Assembly (NCBI GenBank): GCA_011372845.1
Contig: DSAI01000007.1
Span: forward strand, 1 to 7,799
DNA from: Actinomycetota bacterium
GTDB lineage: Bacteria; Actinomycetota; Coriobacteriia; Anaerosomatales; Anaerosomataceae
DNA: 7,799 nt
Direction: 5' to 3'
Positions 1 through 6,616 of the stretch are shown one piece after another. Position 1 is the stretch's first letter. The number at the start of each line of letters is the position of its first letter. The translations under genes and the position numbers were made by a program. The notes beneath the pieces are model-generated. The model saw only the letters and a list, made by a program, of their open reading frames with translations. It was not told the DNA's origin and did not search any database.

Positions 1-2973
1 GACCGCATACGCGACGTCCTCACCGAGATCGACCGCCAGCTCAAGCCGCTGCAAAGACAGGCCGACAAGGCGCGCGAGTACCGCGAGATCGAGGCCGAGC
101 TGCGCGATCTCGAGGTCGCCCTCGCGGTGGGGGACCTCCGGGCGCTGCAGGACCAGTGGGACGGTCTTGAGCGGCGGGAGCGCGAGCGGGACGCCGAGGT
201 CGACCTGGCGCGGTATCGTCTGGCTGAGAAGGAACGTGAGCTCGCCAGGTTCCAGTCGCTTCTCGAGGAGAAGGGCCTCTTCGTCGGCGACCTCTCAGAG
301 CAGCGCCGGCGACTGCAGTCCGTTCTCGAACGGACCAACTCGGGGTTGCTCCTGCTGGAGGAGAAAGGCAAGAACCTCGTCGAGCGCTTGTCCGAACTCC
401 GTCAGAAGTTCCACCAGAGCGGCGCGCGGCTCGAGGCCAGGACGCAAGAGCTCGAGCAGATCGCCGAGGAGCGGGCCGTCACGGAAGCCAAGATCCAGGC
501 GCTTTACACGCAACTCGGTGAACTGCGCAGGGAGTCGGAGACGGCGCGCAAGGAGCGTCTTGCCGCCGAGGAAGCGCTCACCCGTGTGATGACGGAGAGC
601 CGGCGCACGCGCAAGGACGTTGACGACGCGCGCACCGAGCTTACGGACGTCCAGCAGGCGCTCTCCGGCTTCGCTCTCGAATCGGAGATCCTCCAGGAGC
701 GCGCCACGGCCGTCCGCGACAGCCGCTCGGCCCTGATGCAGACCCTGTCGGCCCGACGGAACCGGCTCGATCATCTTGAGAAGCGGATCGCGCGAGCCGG
801 GAAGGAGCGCGATCTCGCGGCGTCCGAGGTCGACAAGCACGTCCGGCTGACCGAGTCCAAGCGCGTCGCACTGGACAGGCTCAGGAACGAGCTCGCCGAG
901 GTCCGCGCAAGCATCCGTGGCCTCGAGGAGGTAGACCGGGCCTTCGAGAGCGCATCTCCGGCCCTCGCGACGCTGCTGGCCCGGGACGATGGTTCCCCGG
1001 GCGTCATCGGACCCGTCACGGATCACATCACCGTTCCTGCGGAGTACGAACAGGTCGTAGAGCGGGCGCTCGGCGCCGACGTCTTCTGTGTGCTCGTCCG
1101 GAGCAGCAGCGACCTGCGGCGCACTCTCGCTGTGCTTGAGGAGAACGGTGCTTCTGACTTCTCGCTGCTCGCAGTGGATGACGTCAGGACGGCGGAACTC
1201 CCCGCGGACGGTCCGGGCGTGCGTCTCGTCGACCGCATCACCGTCCCTGATGACCTGCGCCGCGCGCTGCACGCTCTGATCGGGGATGTGCGCGTCGTCG
1301 ACTCGCTTGACGAAGCCATCGCCGACGCCGATGGCCCATGGCGGCTCGTCACACCACAGGGCCACATGGCCTGGTCCGGCGGCCGTCTCCGCAGGGGGCC
1401 GAACCTCGACGAAGACGCCGGTGTGATAGCCCGGAAGCGCCAGCTCGTCGAGCTCAATGATCGTTACGCGGCCCTCGATTCCGAGGTCGGCGCGGCGGAA
1501 GCGGCGCTCGTGGCGGCGGGCGAGTCGCTCAGCGCGGCGCAAGAGGAAGCGCTCGCCCTCGGCCAGGAGCTGGCCACGCTCACCGGTGAGGAGGCATCGC
1601 TTCGCGAGGAGGTCGGTCGGCTCGAACAGAGCGTCACCGATTCGGATACCGAGGCCGCGTCGATCGACCTGCGGGTCAGGCAGATCGAGGAGAAGACCGC
1701 GAAGGACCGGCCCGCACAGCGCGCCCTCATCGAGAGGATCGACACGGGGCTCGCACGCATCGAGGAGCTCGAGGACTCGGCCGTGGCGATGCGTGAGGAC
1801 CGGGACGCGCGGTTCAGGGTGGAGAGCGAGGTCGCCAACCGTCTTGGCGCCTGCCAGGTGGAGATCGCCGCGGTCTCCGAGCGCGAGGTCCATCTCAAGC
1901 GTCGGCAGGCCGCCCTCACCTCGGAGCTGCGCGAGCTGGAACACGCCGTGACGCACTCAGGAGAGATGGCCGAGGCGCTCGAGACGCTCCGCGCCCGTGT
2001 CGAGCCGCTCCATGCGCTCTACCAGGTTCTGCTGGAGCGAAGCGAGCACTGGGCCGACAAGCTGCGTGATCGCGCCCGGTTCGAGCAGGCGGACTCCGAG
2101 TCGCTCCGGCAGACGATCCATGACGGTCAGGAGGCGGTGCGTCAGGCGCAAGCGGCCGTGGAGGCAGCGAGCGGTACCATGGCGGACGTGCGTGTGGACA
2201 AGGCTGCGCTCGAGGTGCAGGTCACCGCTGCAGTGAAGCGGATCGTGGAGGACCTCGGCGTACCCATCGAGCGGGCGCTGGAGATCCCGCCGGTAGAGGA
2301 TCGCGCTTCGGCCGGCGACCGCGCCATGAGGCTGCGCAAGCGAATCTCCAACCTCGGTCCGGTCAACCCGGTCGCGATGGAGGAGTTCTCCGGTCTCCAG
2401 GAACGCCGTGACTTCATGCAGCTGCAGTTGGACGACCTGATGGCGAGCCGCAAGGCGCTGCAGAAGGTGGTCGCGGCGATAGACCGCAAGGTTCGCGACC
2501 GCTTCCTCGACACGTTCGAGCTCGTTGACGCTCACTTCCAGGAAGTCTTCAGCGTGCTGTTCCCCGGTGGGAACGCCTCTCTCACGCTCACTGAACCGGA
2601 CGATCCCGAGAACACCGGTGTGGAGGTGATCGCGCAACCGCGAGGCAAGCGCCTCCAGAAGATGACCTTGCTCTCGGGCGGAGAGAAGTCACTCACCGCG
2701 CTCGCGTTGCTCTTCGCCGTCTATCGCACCAGGCCTTGCCCGTTCTACATCCTGGACGAGGTGGAAGCCGCGCTCGACGACACCAACCTGCGTCGGTTCA
2801 TCGCGTTCGTCGACAGCATGCGGCATCACACCCAGTTCATCATCGTGACGCACCAGCGACGGACAATGGAGATGGCCGACGTGCTGTATGGCGTCTCCAT
2901 GCAGGCCGACGGTGTCAGCAAGGTGGTCAGCCAGAAGCTCGACCGCGCCCTTCCCCACGGGGCGTCCGCATGA
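1..2973 (+). CDS. smc: Chromosome segregation protein SMC (5'-truncated by window)
   Basis: ATPase subunit of the bacterial SMC-ScpAB (condensin) complex, which extrudes and aligns DNA arms on the nucleoid for chromosome segregation. The reading frame is open from base 1, and the first residues (DRIRDVLTEIDRQLKPL) match the start of the SMC coiled coil, so the true start and the Walker A head half lie upstream. About 990 residues are present, against roughly 1,150-1,200 for the family. Seen in order: N-terminal coiled coil (visible residues ~1-310), hinge (~325-470, with GVIGPVTD and SGGRLRRG), return coiled coil (~480-780), and C-terminal head with ABC signature LSGGEKS (891-897), Walker B FYILDE (915-920), D-loop ALDD, and a late His in IIVTHQRR. 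NLGPVNPVAMEE marks the coil-to-head transition. The stop overlaps the ftsY start (ATGA). No frameshift or missing catalytic motif is seen in the visible part. Identification is essentially certain; the true start cannot be given. Confidence 0.97.
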   Translation, partial: DRIRDVLTEIDRQLKPLQRQADKAREYREIEAELRDLEVALAVGDLRALQDQWDGLERRERERDAEVDLARYRLAEKERELARFQSLLEEKGLFVGDLSEQRRRLQSVLERTNSGLLLLEEKGKNLVERLSELRQKFHQSGARLEARTQELEQIAEERAVTEAKIQALYTQLGELRRESETARKERLAAEEALTRVMTESRRTRKDVDDARTELTDVQQALSGFALESEILQERATAVRDSRSALMQTLSARRNRLDHLEKRIARAGKERDLAASEVDKHVRLTESKRVALDRLRNELAEVRASIRGLEEVDRAFESASPALATLLARDDGSPGVIGPVTDHITVPAEYEQVVERALGADVFCVLVRSSSDLRRTLAVLEENGASDFSLLAVDDVRTAELPADGPGVRLVDRITVPDDLRRALHALIGDVRVVDSLDEAIADADGPWRLVTPQGHMAWSGGRLRRGPNLDEDAGVIARKRQLVELNDRYAALDSEVGAAEAALVAAGESLSAAQEEALALGQELATLTGEEASLREEVGRLEQSVTDSDTEAASIDLRVRQIEEKTAKDRPAQRALIERIDTGLARIEELEDSAVAMREDRDARFRVESEVANRLGACQVEIAAVSEREVHLKRRQAALTSELRELEHAVTHSGEMAEALETLRARVEPLHALYQVLLERSEHWADKLRDRARFEQADSESLRQTIHDGQEAVRQAQAAVEAASGTMADVRVDKAALEVQVTAAVKRIVEDLGVPIERALEIPPVEDRASAGDRAMRLRKRISNLGPVNPVAMEEFSGLQERRDFMQLQLDDLMASRKALQKVVAAIDRKVRDRFLDTFELVDAHFQEVFSVLFPGGNASLTLTEPDDPENTGVEVIAQPRGKRLQKMTLLSGGEKSLTALALLFAVYRTRPCPFYILDEVEAALDDTNLRRFIAFVDSMRHHTQFIIVTHQRRTMEMADVLYGVSMQADGVSKVVSQKLDRALPHGASA

Positions 2974-3890
2974 CGCAAGCGCCCTGGTACAAGCGTCTTG
3001 GCGAGGGGCTCTCCCGGACCAGGGAGCAGCTAGGCGGAAGCCTCAACGTACTGCTACGGCGCGGTCCCGACCTCGACGATGACTTCTGGGACGGACTCGA
3101 AGAGGCGCTGATCCTCGCCGACATGGGTGCCCAGGCGGCGTCGGAGATGGTGGAACGCCTCAGGCGAGCCGCCGCTCGCGAAGCGCTGGCGGATGCGCCC
3201 GCGGTGGTCCACAGGCTCGTTGACGAGATCGCTGCCGAGGTCACCGTACCTGGCGACGATCCCTTCGACTCTGGTCCCGCATGCATCCTGATGGTCGGCG
3301 TCAACGGCACCGGGAAGACCACCAGCGTGGGGAAGCTCGCCGCTCAGCTTTCGGCCATGGGGCGCTCCGTGGTGATCGGCTCCGGCGATACGTTCCGGGC
3401 AGCCGCGATCGAACAACTCCGTGTGTGGGGCGAACGCGCGGGGGTTCCGGTGGTCGAGCGGGCCCACGGGGCCGATCCGGCCGCCGTGGCCTACGACGCC
3501 ATCTCCGAGGCGCGCGAGCGCGACGCGGAGATCATCATCATCGACACCGCGGGACGCCTCCATACCTCGCCCGACCTGATGGCGGAGCTCCAGAAGATCA
3601 AGCGGGTAGCCGAGCGGGAGAGTCCCTTCCCTGTGCGCACTGTATTGGTGGTGGACGCTACCACCGGCCAGAACGGTCTGGTGCAGGCACGGGAGTTCGA
3701 TCGCGCCCTCGACCTCGACGGTGTGATACTGACCAAGCTCGACGGTACCGCCAAGGGAGGCATCGTCGTTGCGGTCGCCTGCGGCATCGCCGTGCCCGTG
3801 GTCCGCATCGGGGTAGGTGAGGGGCTCGACGACCTGGAGCGGTTCGACCCCCGTTCGTTCGCCACTGCGCTCGTCGGCGACTTCGACTGA
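2970..3890 (+). CDS. ftsY: Signal recognition particle receptor FtsY
   Basis: SRP-receptor GTPase that docks Ffh-ribosome-nascent chain complexes at the membrane and hands them to SecYEG. The protein is 306 aa and lacks the long acidic A domain of E. coli FtsY. Residues 6-29 (WYKRLGEGLSRTREQLGGSL) form the basic amphipathic N-terminal helix that serves as the lipid anchor in such short forms. The N domain has LILADMG (47-53). The G domain has P-loop GVNGTGKT (110-117), DTFRAAA (140-146), DTAGRLHT (192-199), TKLDGTAKGG (255-264) and GVGE (281-284), ending DDLERFDPRSF. TFRAAAIEQL and TKLDGTAKGG are FtsY-type, whereas Ffh has VYRPAA and KLDGDARGG. The ATG at 2970 was chosen because the anchor helix follows at once and the 4-bp ATGA overlap with smc is a standard coupled start. 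The frame stays open upstream inside smc, but that stretch does not resemble FtsY. lepB begins 5 bp after the stop. Confidence 0.97.
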   Translation: MTQAPWYKRLGEGLSRTREQLGGSLNVLLRRGPDLDDDFWDGLEEALILADMGAQAASEMVERLRRAAAREALADAPAVVHRLVDEIAAEVTVPGDDPFDSGPACILMVGVNGTGKTTSVGKLAAQLSAMGRSVVIGSGDTFRAAAIEQLRVWGERAGVPVVERAHGADPAAVAYDAISEARERDAEIIIIDTAGRLHTSPDLMAELQKIKRVAERESPFPVRTVLVVDATTGQNGLVQAREFDRALDLDGVILTKLDGTAKGGIVVAVACGIAVPVVRIGVGEGLDDLERFDPRSFATALVGDFD

Positions 3891-3895
3891 CACGC

Positions 3896-4438
3896 ATGGA
3901 AGAACACCGTTTCATCCCGTGGCGCGAGAGCGACAGGCGGCTCCTTGTGGCGGCTGCCATCCTTGCCCTTGCGCTCGGCATCTTCATCACCGTCTTCTAC
4001 GTGGTGTTCACGACCATCCGAATCGACGGTCCCTCCATGGCGCCGACCCTCCTCAACGGGGACAGGATCCTTCTTACGAAGGGCTACCCGGAGCCCGCTG
4101 TCGGCGATGTCCTTTCGGTGAACGTCCCCGACGAGTACGGACGCAGCGTGCGTGTGATCAAGCGCGTCGTCGCGATCGGGGGCGACACGGTCGAGGTCTT
4201 CGGTGACCGTATCTACGTGAACGGGGATCTGGCGCCCTACTGCTACGGCGAGGTCCCCGAACACGAGGACTTCTACGCTCCTCCGTTCGTCGTTCCCGAC
4301 GGCATGGTCTACATCGCGGGTGACAACAGGGGTGTCTCATACGACAGTCGCATCGTGGGGCCTGTGCCCGTGTCAGCCGTCAATGGTAGGGTTGTCGCTA
4401 TCGTGTTCCCGCTGCACAGGCTCGGAGGCGTCGAGTAG
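3896..4438 (+). CDS. lepB: Type I signal peptidase
   Basis: Membrane-anchored Ser/Lys protease that removes signal peptides from Sec- and Tat-exported proteins on the outer face of the cytoplasmic membrane. The protein is 180 aa, the short Gram-positive (SipS-like) size. It has one predicted membrane segment (~16-38, LLVAAAILALALGIFITVF) after a charged cytosolic N-terminus. Catalytic Ser47 lies in GPSMAPTL (45-52), catalytic Lys89 in IKRVVAIGGD (88-97), and the C-terminal conserved box GDNRGVSYDSR spans 142-152, so all catalytic elements are present. The usual PGD after the Lys box is GGD here, a mild variation. The ATG is 5 bp past the ftsY stop with no strong Shine-Dalgarno, which suggests translational coupling. 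The location is notable: in Bacillus and relatives the ftsY-ffh gap holds ylxM, and in many actinobacteria lepB sits after rplS. The 3' end carries half of an inverted repeat. Function is certain; the symbol could be sip-type in other nomenclatures. Confidence 0.95.
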   Translation: MEEHRFIPWRESDRRLLVAAAILALALGIFITVFYVVFTTIRIDGPSMAPTLLNGDRILLTKGYPEPAVGDVLSVNVPDEYGRSVRVIKRVVAIGGDTVEVFGDRIYVNGDLAPYCYGEVPEHEDFYAPPFVVPDGMVYIAGDNRGVSYDSRIVGPVPVSAVNGRVVAIVFPLHRLGGVE

Positions 4439-4456
4439 CCGCTGCAGCTCCGAGCC
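4419..4456 (+). repeat. GC-rich inverted repeat (possible RNA hairpin) across the lepB stop
   Basis: GGCTCGGAG (4419-4427) and CTCCGAGCC (4448-4456) are perfect 9-bp reverse complements separated by 20 bases, which include the lepB stop codon (4436-4438). Beyond a small internal loop, CAC (4415-4417) can also pair with GTG (4459-4461), lengthening the stem. No T-tract follows, so it does not look like an intrinsic terminator. The ffh Shine-Dalgarno begins 15 bases after the repeat. It could be a leader or intercistronic hairpin affecting mRNA stability or lepB-to-ffh coupling, or a DNA operator. The pairing is seen directly; any role is inference. Confidence 0.5.
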
Positions 4457-4470
4457 GCGTGTCACCGTCC

Positions 4471-4475
4471 GGAGG
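4471..4475 (+). promoter_or_regulatory. Ribosome binding site that fixes the ffh start
   Basis: GGAGG lies 6 bases before the GTG at 4482. It decides the start of ffh: the only upstream in-frame ATG (4320) is deep inside lepB, and the ATG at 4477 is out of frame and too close to the Shine-Dalgarno. Confidence 0.8.
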
Positions 4476-4481
4476 TATGCC

Positions 4482-5831
4482 GTGTTCGAGAATCTCACCG
4501 ACCGTCTCCAGGAGGTCTTCAGCAAGCTGACCGGCAGGGGAGTCCTGTCCAAGGACGACGTCGACGCAGCGATGCGCGAGGTGCGCCTCGCTCTGCTCGA
4601 GGCCGATGTGGACTTCCGGACCGTGAAGACGTTCGTTGCCGCCGTCCGCGAACGGGCGGTCGGCCAGGACGTGATGAAGAGCCTGACTCCCGGCCAGATG
4701 GTGGTCAAGATCGTCCTCGAGGAGCTCACCACCCTCATGGGGGGCACGGAGTCGAAGCTGGTGTTCTCCGGCCGTATGCCTTCGATCGTCATGCTCGTAG
4801 GTCTTCAGGGATCAGGCAAGACCACCGCCTCGGCGAAACTTGCCCGCCTGCTCCAACAGCATGGCAAGAGCCCGATGATGGTGGCATGCGACGTGTACCG
4901 CCCGGCAGCGATCGACCAGCTGGAGGCGCTCGGCTCCCAACTGGGTGTCCCGGTCTACCGGCAGGACGGGGCTGAACCGGTCGATATCGCACGCGCGGGT
5001 GTCCGCGAGGCGATCGACCGGATGCGCGACGTGGTCATCGTCGACACCGCCGGCCGCCTCCACATAGACGAACAGATGATGGACGAGGCTGCCGCCATAC
5101 GGGACGCGATCCGGCCCGACCAGGTTCTCATGGTCGTGGATGCGATGACCGGACAGGACGCCGTGACTGCCGCCAAGGCGTTCGCCGAACGCGTGGACTT
5201 CGACGGCGTCATAGTGACCAAGCTCGACGGCGATGCACGAGGCGGCGCGGCCCTCTCGGTCCGCTCGGTCACCGGACGGCCGATCAAGTTCGTCGGCCTC
5301 GGAGAGAAGCTCGACGCGCTTGAGGCCTTCCATCCTGAGCGCATGGCCAAGCGTATCCTCGGCATGGGCGACGTGGTCACCCTGATCGAGAAGGCCCAGG
5401 ACTCGATCGATGCCGAAACGGCCGCCGACATGGAGTCGCGCTTGCGGTCCGGCGAGTTCACCCTTGACGACTTCCTCTCACAGCTCCAGCAGGTGCGGAA
5501 GATGGGTTCGCTCTCGGACATCCTCAAGATGATCCCCGGCGCCAACAAGCTCCCCAAGGATGCCGAGGTCGATGAGGGGGCGCTCGCGCGAACGGAGGCC
5601 ATCATCCGTGGGATGACGCCGCGAGAGCGTGCCAAGCCCTCGATCATCAACGGATCGCGTCGCGAACGCATCGCGGTCGGCTCGGGGGTCTCGGTATACG
5701 ATGTGAACCAACTCCTCAAGCAGTTCGCTCAGGCGAAGAAGATGATGAAACAGTTCCAGGTGGCGGAACGGCAGGGCAAGAAGGGGAGACGACGCGGTCC
5801 GTTCATGCCGGGTATGCCGGGTGGCCTGTAG
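4482..5831 (+). CDS. ffh: Signal recognition particle protein Ffh (SRP54)
   Basis: GTPase and RNA-binding subunit of the SRP. It binds hydrophobic signal sequences and 4.5S/6S-type SRP RNA and pairs with FtsY to target membrane proteins. The protein is 449 aa, a normal length, and starts at GTG with FENLTDRLQ, the typical Ffh N-terminus. The N domain has ALLEADVDF (37-45). The G domain has P-loop GLQGSGKT (107-114), DVYRPAA (137-143), DTAGRLH (188-194), TKLDGDARGG (246-255) and GLGE (272-275). The M domain (~295-430) holds the signal-sequence groove and finger loop (GSLSDILKMIPG, 342-353) and the SRP-RNA helix-turn-helix motif SRRERIAVGSG (392-402), followed by a Met/Lys/Gln-rich helix. The short tail is basic then Gly/Met/Pro-rich. 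It lies 43 bp after lepB and about 100 bp before rpsP. No ylxM-like regulator gene is next to it. Confidence 0.97.
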   Translation: MFENLTDRLQEVFSKLTGRGVLSKDDVDAAMREVRLALLEADVDFRTVKTFVAAVRERAVGQDVMKSLTPGQMVVKIVLEELTTLMGGTESKLVFSGRMPSIVMLVGLQGSGKTTASAKLARLLQQHGKSPMMVACDVYRPAAIDQLEALGSQLGVPVYRQDGAEPVDIARAGVREAIDRMRDVVIVDTAGRLHIDEQMMDEAAAIRDAIRPDQVLMVVDAMTGQDAVTAAKAFAERVDFDGVIVTKLDGDARGGAALSVRSVTGRPIKFVGLGEKLDALEAFHPERMAKRILGMGDVVTLIEKAQDSIDAETAADMESRLRSGEFTLDDFLSQLQQVRKMGSLSDILKMIPGANKLPKDAEVDEGALARTEAIIRGMTPRERAKPSIINGSRRERIAVGSGVSVYDVNQLLKQFAQAKKMMKQFQVAERQGKKGRRRGPFMPGMPGGL

Positions 5832-5856
5832 CCGTCTTGTCCGCGCAAAGCCCCTT

Positions 5857-5885
5857 TTGACCTGCACAGTCCCATCTCGTATCAT
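5857..5885 (+). promoter_or_regulatory. Housekeeping sigma-type promoter for the rpsP operon
   Basis: The -35 TTGACC (5857-5862) and -10 TATCAT (5880-5885) are separated by exactly 17 bp. Each differs from the sigma-70/sigma-A consensus (TTGACA, TATAAT) at one base, which is striking in such GC-rich DNA. It lies in the only sizeable gap of the window, just past the ffh stop (5829-5831). Initiation is expected near 5891-5892, giving a leader of about 55 nt before the rpsP start. The match is seen in the sequence; activity is inferred. Confidence 0.75.
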
Positions 5886-5905
5886 TAGTCGCTGCTTTTG
5901 CTCAC

Positions 5906-5928
5906 GAGTGGCCACGCATAGGCCATTT
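5906..5928 (+). repeat. Inverted repeat / hairpin in the rpsP leader
   Basis: GAGTGGCC (5906-5913) can pair with GGCCATTT (5921-5928), allowing two G-U pairs, around a 7-base loop. The core TGGCC/GGCCA pairs perfectly. The same stretch contains the palindrome GTGGCCAC (5908-5915) and two GGCCA copies 11 bases apart. It sits downstream of the predicted start of transcription and ends 4 bases before the Shine-Dalgarno. It could be a weak leader hairpin or a protein-binding site; the stem is short, so confidence is low. Confidence 0.35.
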
Positions 5929-5932
5929 ACAC

Positions 5933-5940
5933 GGAGGTGA
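5933..5940 (+). promoter_or_regulatory. Full-length Shine-Dalgarno of rpsP, deciding a TTG start
   Basis: GGAGGTGA is a complete 8-base complement to the usual 16S rRNA 3' end. It lies 5 bases before the TTG at 5946. An in-frame GTG at 5937 is embedded in this same motif and so cannot be the start served by it. Confidence 0.85.
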
Positions 5941-5945
5941 AGGTT

Positions 5946-6362
5946 TTGGCAGTCAAGATTCGCCTTGCTCGCGCGGGCGCGAAGAAGACCCCGTTCTACC
6001 GCGTCGTCGCGGCCGACTCACGCGCTCCTCGCGACGGCCGTTTCATCGAGATCCTCGGCCGGTACAACCCGCGTACCGAGCCGTCCACCATCGAGCTCGA
6101 TGTCGAGAAGATCGACGCCTGGATCGCCAAGGGCGCGACCCCGAGCGACACCGTGGCGAAGCTGCTCGCCATCGCCAACGACCCTGAGGCGAAGACACCG
6201 GAGAAGGCTGAGACGCTTTCGAAGAAGGCTCAGGCAAAGGCGGAAGCCGACGCCAAGGCCGCAGCCGAAGCAGAGGCGAAGGCCCCTGAGGCCGCCGCCG
6301 AGCCCGAGGTCGAGGAATCCGCGGAGCCAGCCGAGGCAGAGACTGCCGAGGCGGCTGAGTAG
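5946..6362 (+). CDS. rpsP: 30S ribosomal protein S16 with long acidic/basic C-terminal tail
   Basis: Small-subunit protein that stabilises the 5' domain of 16S rRNA during 30S assembly. The start is TTG at 5946, giving [19 protein letters not shown], the near-invariant S16 N-terminus; homologues begin exactly there, and a full Shine-Dalgarno sits 5 bases upstream. The frame also has a GTG at 5937, rejected because it overlaps the Shine-Dalgarno. The conserved core covers residues 1 to ~80 ([31 protein letters not shown]). The remaining ~58 residues are a low-complexity Ala/Glu/Lys/Pro tail, basic first ([19 protein letters not shown]) and acidic at the end. The product is 138 aa, against roughly 80-90 for minimal S16. 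Extended tails of this composition are common in high-GC Gram-positive S16 and are probably disordered. It is first in the rpsP-khpA-rimM-trmD operon behind its own promoter. Confidence 0.96.
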   Translation: MAVKIRLARAGAKKTPFYRVVAADSRAPRDGRFIEILGRYNPRTEPSTIELDVEKIDAWIAKGATPSDTVAKLLAIANDPEAKTPEKAETLSKKAQAKAEADAKAAAEAEAKAPEAAAEPEVEESAEPAEAETAEAAE

Positions 6363-6364
6363 TG

Positions 6365-6613
6365 ATGACACGCGACGCTGACGTCGATGCTTTGGTCACG
6401 TACGTTGTGACCTCACTGGTCGAGCACCCCGAAGAGGTGGCGATCGACAAGCAGGAGACGGATGCGCTCACTACATACGAGGTCACTGTCCATCCGGATG
6501 ACGTAGGCAAGGTCATCGGCAGGCAGGGGCGCGTCGTGAAATCGCTCCGCGTGCTCGTGAGGGCTGCGGCGTCGCTCAACGGCTCTGACGCCACGGTAGA
6601 GGTCGTCGGCTGA
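6365..6613 (+). CDS. khpA: KH-domain RNA-binding protein KhpA
   Basis: Small single-KH RNA-binding protein (YlqC family), 82 aa. In Gram-positive bacteria it pairs with KhpB/EloR (Jag) and influences cell elongation and RNA metabolism. The KH core is VHPDDVGKVIGRQGRVVKSL (42-61), with the GxxG loop GRQG at 52-55. The family hallmark LVEHPEEV is at 18-25. Position between rpsP and rimM is the conserved family location. The ATG at 6365 lies 2 bp after the rpsP stop; a GTG at 6362, sharing a base with that stop, is in frame and would add one residue. No strong Shine-Dalgarno is seen (GAGG at 6348-6351 is far), so coupling to rpsP is likely. RNA targets cannot be read from the sequence. Confidence 0.93.
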   Translation: MTRDADVDALVTYVVTSLVEHPEEVAIDKQETDALTTYEVTVHPDDVGKVIGRQGRVVKSLRVLVRAAASLNGSDATVEVVG

Positions 6614-6616
6614 GCG

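Noticed and set aside
295..1956. Long open frame (553 codons) on the - strand inside smc
   Set aside because: It is antisense to an unmistakable SMC coiled coil and hinge. Its Leu/Arg/Glu-rich product has no domain, and long antisense frames are expected from GC-rich third-position bias.
2736..2969. Upstream in-frame extension of ftsY inside smc
   Set aside because: The extension translates the SMC Walker B region in another frame and does not resemble FtsY; the ATG at 2970 gives the amphipathic anchor helix directly and a standard ATGA overlap.
3491..4264. Open - strand frame across the ftsY/lepB junction
   Set aside because: It is antisense to conserved FtsY and LepB motifs, has Ser/Arg-rich low-quality composition, and shows no ribosome binding site or recognisable domain.
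4320..4481. Upstream in-frame ATG start for ffh
   Set aside because: It overlaps the catalytic GDNR box of lepB and gives a Ser/Cys-rich stretch unlike Ffh, whereas the GTG at 4482 with a GGAGG site gives the standard FENLTDRL start.
5808..5824. Direct repeat GCCGGGT around the ffh 3' end
   Set aside because: It simply encodes the Met-Pro-Gly repeats of the Ffh tail, a common low-complexity ending.
5781..5856. AAGGGG / CCCCTT pairing followed by TT as an ffh terminator
   Set aside because: The stem is only 6 bp with a loop of more than 60 bases, and the T-run is the start of the -35 element; no credible intrinsic terminator.
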